This document shows, in pieces, positions 1 through 7,298 of a DNA stretch of 64,000 nucleotides (position 1 is the first letter of the stretch; every line of letters begins with the position of its first letter). Location: contig NZ_QSTA01000002.1 in NCBI RefSeq assembly GCF_003438075.1, positions 62,001 to 126,000 of the forward strand, written 5' to 3'. The notes beneath the pieces are model-generated. The model searched no databases. It worked only from the letters and a program-made list of their open reading frames with translations, and was not told the DNA's origin. This DNA is from Eubacterium sp. OM08-24. Lineage in GTDB: Bacteria; Bacillota; Clostridia; Oscillospirales; Acutalibacteraceae. The position numbers and the translations under genes are program-made.

Positions 1-1678
1 ACTACCTTATGAAATTACACTATTCTCAAACCTGCATTGCACTTTTGATTGCTCTTTTGGGTTTTACTACCTTATGAAATTACACTATTCTCAAACCAAA
101 AAGAGAAGGAATATAATCAGTGCTATGTTTTACTACCTTATGAAATTACACTATTCTCAAACATCACCCACTCCGAACTGCCAAACATACAGTTTTACTA
201 CCTTATGAAATTACACTATTCTCAAACAATAACCATACTTATAAATTTTATGATAAAGTTTTACTACCTTATGAAATTACACTATTCTCAAACATTCCAC
301 TGACCGTCGGTGATACTTTCTAAGTTTTACTACCTTATGAAATTACACTATTCTCAAACCTGCTACTGCAACAAGCCACAAAGTTAAAGGTTTTACTACC
401 TTATGAAATTACACTATTCTCAAACTGTACAGTATATACTTATTCCTGAAGAACAGTTTTACTACCTTATGAAATTACACTATTCTCAAACTAGTGAAAA
501 GGTCAAGAGACCTTGCAGTTCGTTTTACTACCTTATGAAATTACACTATTCTCAAACACAAAAGCGTTTACTTGCGACCCGTCAATCGTTTTACTACCTT
601 ATGAAATTACACTATTCTCAAACACATGGACTGACAGTATAGCGGATGCCGGAGTTTTACTACCTTATGAAATTACACTATTCTCAAACACCAACACGAG
701 AGAAACCACAAGAATATAAGTTTTACTACCTTATGAAATTACACTATTCTCAAACGTTCAGCCTCTTGTGCTGTCAAAACCGCTTGTTTTACTACCTTAT
801 GAAATTACACTATTCTCAAACACAATCGAGGCTTTTACTTTGCCAAAATCGGTTTTACTACCTTATGAAATTACACTATTCTCAAACTATTTCAATCCGA
901 GAGTTTTTATAATGACTGTTTTACTACCTTATGAAATTACACTATTCTCAAACCCTTGAACAACTTTACCGTCTGTACCGTTTGTTTTACTACCTTATGA
1001 AATTACACTATTCTCAAACACGCTTATAATTATTGCTTGCGTTGTTGTTGTTTTACTACCTTATGAAATTACACTATTCTCAAACACCTTGATAACCTGG
1101 AACAATTTGAGTACAGTTTTACTACCTTATGAAATTACACTATTCTCAAACTAACAGAGAATAACATTAAATACGAATTTAAGTTTTACTACCTTATGAA
1201 ATTACACTATTCTCAAACTTACAGCTTTTGAATATGTACGATTGAAAGTTTTACTACCTTATGAAATTACACTATTCTCAAACGAAATAAGTTTGCCAGC
1301 TCTGAGCATCTCTGTTTTACTACCTTATGAAATTACACTATTCTCAAACTTCATAGTGTTGTAGCAATAGGTGACAGTTGTTTTACTACCTTATGAAATT
1401 ACACTATTCTCAAACAAGCCGTATGCTCCGAACGGCGAAAAATATGTTTTACTACCTTATGAAATTACACTATTCTCAAACCGGCGCTGTTGAATTGTAA
1501 GTCCTGTCCCAGTTTTACTACCTTATGAAATTACACTATTCTCAAACAAAATGGGAGCTACATTGACAGCGGCTAAGTTTTACTACCTTATGAAATTACA
1601 CTATTCTCAAACGTCAATCAGCGTAACATCAATATCATTATCGTTTTACTACCTTATGAAATTACACTATTCTCAAAC
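1..1678 (-). CRISPR. Type II-A CRISPR array, 26 repeats, open at left edge
   Basis: Twenty-six copies of one 36-base repeat are visible, separated by 25 spacers of 29-31 bases; the first copy lacks its first five bases because the window starts inside it. All full copies look identical. Read in the direction of the cas9 operon (minus strand) the repeat begins GTTTGAGAATAGTG and ends GTAGTAAAAC, typical of type II-A and complementary to the tracrRNA at 6326-6356. The leader lies at the 1679 side, so the newest spacers are near 1650 and the older end of the array lies outside the window. Uniform repeats suggest selection on the array. I recognised no spacer target in this window. Confidence 0.98.
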
Positions 1679-1735
1679 CTCAAAATTGAAAATAAAATGC
1701 ACCCACTATAATGTGCATGGTAATTTCATAAGATA
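1679..1735 (-). other. Type II-A leader end with hairpin
   Basis: Leader between the csn2 remnant and the first repeat. On the minus strand it ends ATTTTGAG directly before the repeat, resembling the ATTTGAG anchoring sequence known from several type II-A leaders. A perfect six-base inverted repeat (1697-1702 with 1713-1718, ATGCAC/GTGCAT) lies upstream, followed on the minus strand by a T-rich run. Bases 1720-1732 match 13 bases of the CRISPR repeat in inverted orientation, so the start of the leader RNA would carry a short anti-repeat. Confidence 0.7.
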
Positions 1736-1764
1736 ATTGTAAAACATTAACTAATTTTTGTCAA
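1736..1764 (-). promoter_or_regulatory. Promoter of the type II-A array
   Basis: On the minus strand TTGACA (1759-1764) and TACAAT (1736-1741) are separated by exactly 17 bases, a near-consensus vegetative promoter pointing into the leader and array. The -35 box overlaps the last codons of the csn2 remnant. Transcription would start near 1728, about 50 bases before the first repeat, so the array can be expressed independently of the cas9 operon. Confidence 0.8.
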
Positions 1765-2164
1765 CAATCTTGCATAAATCTTTATCAATTACTATAAGAC
1801 TTTCTGATTTAGAAATTTTGGCAGGAACAGAATTTTCTATATCTACAATGCAAATATTATGTGCAACTGCCGATGATAAAATCATTTCTATTTCTTCGTC
1901 ATTAAGATACAAATGGAGATTTTGCAACAGAAAACATTTTATGCCGAGATAATTTTTAAGAAGTTTCAAATATCTCACCAATCGTTCTGCGCTGTTTTCA
2001 GAATCGTTGCGTGGTGTAAAAGCAAACAATTTTAAAAATGCAGATGTTTCTATATTATTACAAAAATCAAAATCGAAGTCATACTCTTTAGCCAAGCTTT
2101 CGCATATATTGTTGCAACACTCACGCAAGTTATTAATTTCATTAAATAAATTAACATTGCACAT
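1751..2164 (-). pseudogene. csn2: csn2 remnant, C-terminal part only
   Basis: An open frame of 137 codons that reads as the C-terminal 60 percent of Csn2, the ring-shaped DNA-binding protein used for spacer acquisition in type II-A systems. Features that match the family are the helical stretch NLFNEINNL, the segment LVRYLKLLKNYLGIK, the YLNDEEIEMI helix, and the end VDIENS to ESLIVIDKDLCKIVD. The N-terminal nucleotide-binding half is absent. The in-frame ATG at 2164 lies within the junction with the cas1 fragment and has no clear ribosome binding site. The fragment is probably non-functional, though its frame has stayed open, which suggests a fairly recent event or residual translation. Confidence 0.8.
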
Positions 2165-2274
2165 ATTTCGCTGATATGTATTTTTGTAGTGCTTTCAACA
2201 TCTCGCACCACCAAATGCCCCATACTATAATCGAGCTTTGAAGTTTTAGTAATTACAACTGTACGCCAACTCAC
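2148..2274 (-). pseudogene. cas1: cas1 remnant, N-terminal about 42 residues
   Basis: A GTG start at 2274 follows AGGAGG closely, just after cas9. The first residues MSWRTVVITKTSKLDY and then LVVRDVESTTKIHISEI are the conserved N-terminus of type II Cas1 integrase. After about residue 42 the reading passes into csn2 sequence in another frame, and the Cas1 frame runs on as unrelated sequence to a stop near 2050. The whole catalytic part of Cas1, all of cas2 and the first part of csn2 are missing. The junction lies at about 2145-2160. Translation would give only a short useless peptide. Confidence 0.85.
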
Positions 2275-2298
2275 CGCTGCTCGCCTCCTTTTATTTTA

Positions 2299-5200
2299 TC
2301 AAATATTTAATAAATCAACTTTTGATTCAAACAAACCTGTTACAGATTGATTTATAAGCTTAATTGAATTGATGCCCTTTAAATCTGTCACTACCATACC
2401 AAATTTTATTGCCCCTGCTTTCTTAGCCTCATTAATAAATGTTAAATCTCCTGTAACAACATTACAGTGTATTATTTTTAAAATTTCACTTAAAACATAA
2501 CACTGCTTTCTGACATCAAGCGAAACAAATTTATCTCTATGAGAACTGATTTTACTTCCCATATCGGCAAATTTCACTTTAAAAATGGTATTTGTCATCT
2601 TGTCAACAAAGGCATCAAACAAAGCGATATTTTCATCTTCACTTATTCCGTCAAAGCTCGTTATTTTCCATTCTTCGGGTTTAGACAATAACTTACTTAT
2701 TTTCTTGACATAAGCCTCCTTATCTGCGTCTAAGACAAGCTGAGTTGCAGGCTTGCAGGAAATATATTTTCCTGTTTTAGCACTCATATGTACTCTGAAA
2801 CCGTCAATTTCTATACACGAATTATATTTTACTATTGGAATAAGCACAACAGGATTTTTTAGTCCGAGCCTTGCAGTAAGATATTCTGTCGGATTTTCTT
2901 CATAGTATTTCTTTAAATAATTATCAATAGCAACGAGCTGTCTGCATTCCTTGCCTTTTTTACCATCGTATTTAACATATGAAAAATATGCTGCTGTCGG
3001 CTTATCGTATCCGCCATATTTACTAATATCACTTAACGGCAAATCTTTTTTCAAAGGAGCTTGTCCGTTACCTTTCTTTAAAGGATTGATTTTAAACAAG
3101 CCGCCCTTCTGCACATAAGAATATCTTGTAAATAAAATATTATTCTTATGCATACTCTTTTTAACTGTGGAAATAGATTTTGAATTTTCTATATCCCATG
3201 TTCCCTTTGTTTCAAATGTGAACATTTTATTTAGGCTGTACTTTTTAGTCTGCAAGCCTTTGATAAATATAGATTTGTTGTGTGTGTAGCGAACATTGTA
3301 AACATTTCCCACCACTATATTGAGATATGCGTCTTTTGCATGGTGCAAATCGTTGACATCTCTGCACTTGGTAAACTTATACTCGTTACGAAATTCGCTT
3401 ACCAAACCTGCCTTAACATAAACTATCTCTGTATTCGGATACAAAGTTTTAAACAACGTTGCAACAGCCTTTGTTGATTGAGAAGTTTCTACGAGCTGTC
3501 TTGCGATAAAATCCGAAAGTTCATCATCTGTAAGAGGAGTAACTCGGGTCAATCTTTCGTATTTCTTTTTTGATATAAAATTATGCTGATACAAATACTG
3601 CCAATGATTTTTCATCTTTTCTCTCGTACTGCCATCGAGAGGATAATCGTTATCCTTATGAGCATTTATCTGCTTTTTTACAAGCACACGATTATCAAGA
3701 CTGTCATCTTTGATTTTTGAGCGAGGGAAAATATGATCAATATCATAAAGATTATTGTTGAAAAGATCCTTTAGCTCAATACTTTCGCCCGAATACATAC
3801 ACCTGCCCATTTGAGTATAATACAAGTACAACTTGTCCTGCTTAAATCTGTCATCCTCTGTTTTTTCAAGTTCTTCCCAAAGTTCTCCGCTGTCCTCTTT
3901 GCATTTTTTATAGAGTTCTTCAAGTTGTATTTTTCTTGATTTTGTACGACCTGCATCACCTTTTGTGCCATCATGTCTTGTCATTTCAACAAAAATCTTT
4001 TTAGGCGCACCGCCTTTTACCTTAACGATTTCCTGCATAATTTTCATAGACTGATATACAGGGCGCTTAACCTTTGGCGATACATACATATTCTCTATCA
4101 TTTTTTCTATTGATGCTTTATGTGTAGAACCCAACACTGCATTTTCTACACTTTTGGCAAAATTATATTTTGAGCCGAGCAGCTCCATAAGATTATCGTT
4201 TGTATTCCAAAGAGTGTTGATAATATTGTCCTTGCACTCGCCTGTTGTGGTATCAAAGTCGTATATTTCTGTTAAAAATTCACGAGATAATCTTCCCCAA
4301 TCTTTATATTTTAGTTTGCAGATTTTCTTAATTTCATCTTCCGATAATTTATCGGAAAACTTCATTTTTATTCGTCTTTTTAACAACTTCTTGTCATCGC
4401 CAAAAATAGTTATAGCTTTGATTATGTCTTCCTTATCCTGCTCTGTTAAATTATAAATACTAAGCTCCAGCGCAGAACGCATATTCGCCTTAAAATCTCC
4501 GTCAATTCCTGTGATTTCGGGAGTGTTGCCCGTCTGAGCTTTAATGTAATCCCTCAGCGCCTTTTGTGTAACTTTTTTCCTGCGCATAAACAGGTCGTTA
4601 AATACTGCCTGCTTGAAGCTAACATCAGGTTTTTTGCCGTCAATTTTTAAGTTATTGAGTTCGTTAAGCACCATAAATTTGCAGTACAAAATCGAGTTTT
4701 TAGGTATAACATCTTTATCAGGCAAATAGGTACATTTTGCAGTAAGATTATTTATAAATTCTTCTGCCGATTTATCCACATCAACAACACTCTTAAAATT
4801 CCATGGACATATTTTACCCTCTTTGCGCACAAGCCATGCCTTGTCACTACTATTATTCAAAGGGCCAACATAGTATGGAATACGAAATTCAAATATTTGC
4901 AAAATCTTATCCGCAACGGTAACTCCGTTTTCATCTGCATCATTTAAGAAATCAAGATATTCTGACGCATTTTTAAGAATTGCCTTAACCTCGCTTTTGT
5001 TCACCTGCATAGGAATTACGCCGTTATCCTTAATTACTATTTTAGGCATAAAAGTTGCGTTTTCAATTTTTTCAAACATACTTTCATAGCCTGTTTTATC
5101 AAGCTTATCAAATTTTCCCTTTAAATATTTGCAAAAATCAATCTGATTTGTTCTGTAAATAATAGCTCCGTTTTTTCCGTCCTCTTTAAATTTTCCACAA

Positions 5201-6264
5201 TAAGCTGTGTAATTGTTAAGTTTGTCCTTTGTTTCTCTGAAAATCTCATTGTATTCCGACTTGCATTTTTCTTTTACAAAACTCTTTAATTGCTGTAAAT
5301 CGCTCTTATGTTCTTCATAGGTCTTTACCTTTGCAAAAGAAATATACTTTTCTCCCTTTAGAATATCTGCAAGGACTGCCCAATCATATAAAGCCTTTAC
5401 CTTTTCAATAAGCTCAAAACGCTCTAAAAGCAAGTCACGATAATATTCTTCATTATCATCGTATCCTTTTTCAAAAGTAATTGACGGCTTTTCTTCGTTA
5501 TTATAGCTATCGTCACCATACAAATCTGCCAGCTTTACAGATTGTCCGCATAGAAGTAAAATTACCGCCGTCTGCTTTGGGTGAGTTTTTTTACTGATAC
5601 CAAGCATTTTGCAAATTTCGGATGATTTTGCGGTTTTTCTCTTAGTTTTATCCTTTAAAATCTCGGCAATTTGAGTACAGTCGGTACACTCAAGACTAAG
5701 CTCATATTCGGTACAAAGGTACTCCTGTAAATTAGAGAAAAGCACTTCAAACGATGACTCTTTTTCAAAATCTGAGCCCATATTATCAAATAAAAAGTGA
5801 CCTCTGTTCTTTATAAGATGGTGTAACGCAAGGTAAACAAGTCTTACATCGTGTGGCTCTCTGCTCAAAATCAGCTCTTTGCGCAAATGATAAATAGTCG
5901 GGTAAAGATTATGGTAATCTACATCTGTAAAATCTTCATCTGCGAAAACCGCATAAGGTACAGCTGTCGACTTGTCTTCAAGGTATAATTTACTTTCCTT
6001 AAGCCTTTGAAAAAACGCTATATCTTTCTTAGCAATCTCTGTATCAAAAAGCATTTGCAACCATTCAATGCGTTGCCTTTTTCTTTCGGTTCTTCGCCTT
6101 GAGGTGCGAAAGCCCCTCCTCTCTTCGGCAGTATTGCTTTCATCAAAAAGTCTAATGCCCCACATAGCATTGCCCTTGAATTTACATAAATTATAGTCAG
6201 GGTCGGTTACCGCCCAGCCAACAGAATCTGTACCCATATCAAAGCCTGCATAATAATCATTCAT
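2299..6264 (-). CDS. cas9: Cas9 endonuclease, type II-A
   Basis: RNA-guided DNA endonuclease of 1321 residues, the usual length for type II-A Cas9. RuvC-I is at the N-terminus (GFDMGTDSVGWAV, Asp9), followed by the arginine-rich bridge helix (ERRGFRTSRRRTERKRQR). RuvC-II is IFVEMTR with Glu760. The HNH domain has DIDHIFPRS with His844 and a matching Asn867. RuvC-III is HHAKDAYLN with His975 and Asp978. All catalytic residues expected from the S. pyogenes protein are present and the frame is intact, so both strands of a target should be cut. The start has AAAGGAG at good spacing. It heads a former cas9-cas1-cas2-csn2 operon whose remainder is deleted. I see no good promoter close to the start; the module at 6627-6666 is the best candidate. 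Confidence 0.98.
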   Translation of the reverse strand: MNDYYAGFDMGTDSVGWAVTDPDYNLCKFKGNAMWGIRLFDESNTAEERRGFRTSRRRTERKRQRIEWLQMLFDTEIAKKDIAFFQRLKESKLYLEDKSTAVPYAVFADEDFTDVDYHNLYPTIYHLRKELILSREPHDVRLVYLALHHLIKNRGHFLFDNMGSDFEKESSFEVLFSNLQEYLCTEYELSLECTDCTQIAEILKDKTKRKTAKSSEICKMLGISKKTHPKQTAVILLLCGQSVKLADLYGDDSYNNEEKPSITFEKGYDDNEEYYRDLLLERFELIEKVKALYDWAVLADILKGEKYISFAKVKTYEEHKSDLQQLKSFVKEKCKSEYNEIFRETKDKLNNYTAYCGKFKEDGKNGAIIYRTNQIDFCKYLKGKFDKLDKTGYESMFEKIENATFMPKIVIKDNGVIPMQVNKSEVKAILKNASEYLDFLNDADENGVTVADKILQIFEFRIPYYVGPLNNSSDKAWLVRKEGKICPWNFKSVVDVDKSAEEFINNLTAKCTYLPDKDVIPKNSILYCKFMVLNELNNLKIDGKKPDVSFKQAVFNDLFMRRKKVTQKALRDYIKAQTGNTPEITGIDGDFKANMRSALELSIYNLTEQDKEDIIKAITIFGDDKKLLKRRIKMKFSDKLSEDEIKKICKLKYKDWGRLSREFLTEIYDFDTTTGECKDNIINTLWNTNDNLMELLGSKYNFAKSVENAVLGSTHKASIEKMIENMYVSPKVKRPVYQSMKIMQEIVKVKGGAPKKIFVEMTRHDGTKGDAGRTKSRKIQLEELYKKCKEDSGELWEELEKTEDDRFKQDKLYLYYTQMGRCMYSGESIELKDLFNNNLYDIDHIFPRSKIKDDSLDNRVLVKKQINAHKDNDYPLDGSTREKMKNHWQYLYQHNFISKKKYERLTRVTPLTDDELSDFIARQLVETSQSTKAVATLFKTLYPNTEIVYVKAGLVSEFRNEYKFTKCRDVNDLHHAKDAYLNIVVGNVYNVRYTHNKSIFIKGLQTKKYSLNKMFTFETKGTWDIENSKSISTVKKSMHKNNILFTRYSYVQKGGLFKINPLKKGNGQAPLKKDLPLSDISKYGGYDKPTAAYFSYVKYDGKKGKECRQLVAIDNYLKKYYEENPTEYLTARLGLKNPVVLIPIVKYNSCIEIDGFRVHMSAKTGKYISCKPATQLVLDADKEAYVKKISKLLSKPEEWKITSFDGISEDENIALFDAFVDKMTNTIFKVKFADMGSKISSHRDKFVSLDVRKQCYVLSEILKIIHCNVVTGDLTFINEAKKAGAIKFGMVVTDLKGINSIKLINQSVTGLFESKVDLLNI

Positions 6265-6282
6265 AAAATTAACTCCTTTGTA

Positions 6283-6311
6283 TTGACAAATTGATTTTTT
6301 AGATATATAAT
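6283..6311 (+). promoter_or_regulatory. tracrRNA promoter
   Basis: TTGACA (6283-6288), a 17-base spacer and TATAAT (6306-6311): a perfect consensus promoter, pointing away from cas9. It sits only 19 bases upstream of the cas9 start codon on the other strand, so tracrRNA and cas9 are divergently arranged. Start of transcription expected near 6318. Confidence 0.9.
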
Positions 6312-6317
6312 TTAGAT

Positions 6318-6432
6318 AATCTCAATACCTTATGAGATTACACTATGAGTTCAAATAAAAATTTATTCAAATCGTTGCTTTTGCAACCATCACAGTGTGT
6401 GATTAAAGGATCTGATTTATCAGGTCCTTTTT
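6318..6432 (+). ncRNA. tracrRNA
   Basis: Trans-activating RNA that pairs with the CRISPR repeat and is bound by Cas9. Three blocks pair with the crRNA repeat read on the minus strand: 6326-6334 (9 pairs), 6337-6346 (10 pairs) and 6351-6356 (6 pairs, one G-U). Between the last two lies a GA/GAGU bulge, the same geometry as the GA/AAGU bulge of the S. pyogenes duplex. Downstream follow three hairpins: GTTGC/GCAAC (6374-6387), ATCACA/TGTGAT (6389-6403), and the terminator. Length about 115 nt. Promoter, anti-repeat, nexus-like hairpins and terminator are all present, so the RNA is probably made. Confidence 0.93.
6408..6432 (+). terminator. tracrRNA terminator
   Basis: Eight-pair stem GGATCTGA/TCAGGTCC (one G-U) with loop TTTA, followed by TTTTT. 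It is the third hairpin of the tracrRNA. Confidence 0.9.
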
Positions 6433-6626
6433 ATTTTGTCATATTTCCGCCCCTTGCTAAATATTGTCATATAAAGTCCTTTTTGTTATATGGTATCACC
6501 TCTTTACAATAAATTCAACATAATTTTATTTTTTTACAGCCTGTTTTTATATATTATTATAATTAGAAATATATTTAATGTGCTTTTATTTAACATTTAT
6601 ATTTACTCTTAAATACACTCTGATTA

Positions 6627-6666
6627 ATTATATCATTTTAGCTGTCCAATAATCAGGACTTTGCTC
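6627..6666 (-). promoter_or_regulatory. Shared promoter module copy 1, facing cas9
   Basis: On the minus strand: GAGCAAAG (6659-6666), 26 bases, TATAAT (6627-6632). The segment between contains the palindrome GTCC-N8-GGAC. It shares about 24 bases with 36119-36142 and 20 with 16515-16534. It points toward cas9 with a leader of about 355 bases that crosses the tracrRNA gene in antisense. No good -35 box exists at normal spacing, so the upstream box may bind an activator. Confidence 0.6.
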
Positions 6667-6749
6667 GTAGAATTTTAATTTTTTATAAAATAAAAATTGA
6701 TTAACTTTACCTTTACAATTTATGCAAACAATTCAAATTGAAGGATATT

Positions 6750-7015
6750 ATGAGCGGAAAAGATAACGAAAAGGAGCCTGACTGTTGCTTTACTTGTGAG
6801 GGCATTGGTTCAGGTACAGAGAACGGCGGCAATTATAATTGAAAACGGATGTGTACTCTTGCAGGCAACGAAAATGAATATTACTACTCTATCGGCAGTG
6901 GAGTTCATATGGGAGAAAGTGCTGTTTTGCAAGAAGTTTTTGAGGAAACGGGTATTCATTATGAGATAGAAAGGCTTGCGGTGATTCATTAAAATTTCTT
7001 TAATAATAACAGTGG
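6750..7015 (+). pseudogene. Decayed NUDIX hydrolase gene
   Basis: Fragments of one NUDIX protein appear in three frames. MSGKDNEKEPDCC starts at 6750 behind AAGGATATT. Then comes AAIIIENGCVLL in a second frame, and from about 6866 NENEYYYSIGSGVHMGES with the Nudix box EVFEETG and the tail HYEIERLAVIH, stopping at 6990. The residues NFFNN can be read past the stop. At least two frameshifts and a C-terminal truncation make the gene dead. NUDIX proteins hydrolyse nucleoside-diphosphate derivatives; the original substrate cannot be told. Confidence 0.75.
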
Positions 7016-7041
7016 ATCACATACGCCATTTGTTTCAGCCA

Positions 7042-7170
7042 CCAAACGGCGAGCCGTTTGGCTATCAAAAATTTGCAATAGATTAAAGTTTTGTGGGCGT
7101 TGCCCACACCCACAACCTTTGAAAAGGTTGACCAAACTTTTTTGTCTTTTGGTACGAATAGTCTTGCTTT
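7042..7170 (+). repeat. Triple-hairpin dispersed repeat, copy A
   Basis: Three hairpins in a row: CCAAACGGC/GCCGTTTGG (7042-7061), GTGGGC/GCCCAC (7093-7107) and CAACCTTT/AAAGGTTG (7113-7130), followed by GACCAAACTTTTTTG. The same order recurs in inverted orientation at about 43205-43420, and the third part alone near 55699. It is an intergenic, non-coding family resembling REP or MITE elements. Confidence 0.75.
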
Positions 7171-7251
7171 TTTCTTGCTTAGTGCCCTACTGAAAATAAA
7201 TTAAACTACATTTTTCTAAACCATTGACCTGAATTTTAAATTTTTAACTAA

Positions 7252-7283
7252 AAATCGACAACACCGCTAAGTGTTGCCGATTT
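7252..7283 (-). terminator. Terminator of the teichoic-type cluster
   Basis: On the minus strand AAATCGGCAACAC and GTGTTGTCGATTT form a long stem with loop TTAGCG, followed by a short T run. It lies 16 bases after the last gene of the cluster. Confidence 0.75.
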
Positions 7284-7298
7284 ACCGATATAACAATA

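Noticed and set aside
49..959. Long open frames across the II-A array with repeated YYLMKLHYSQT-like peptides
   Set aside because: They are translations of the CRISPR repeat; there is no ribosome binding site and the period equals the repeat-spacer unit.
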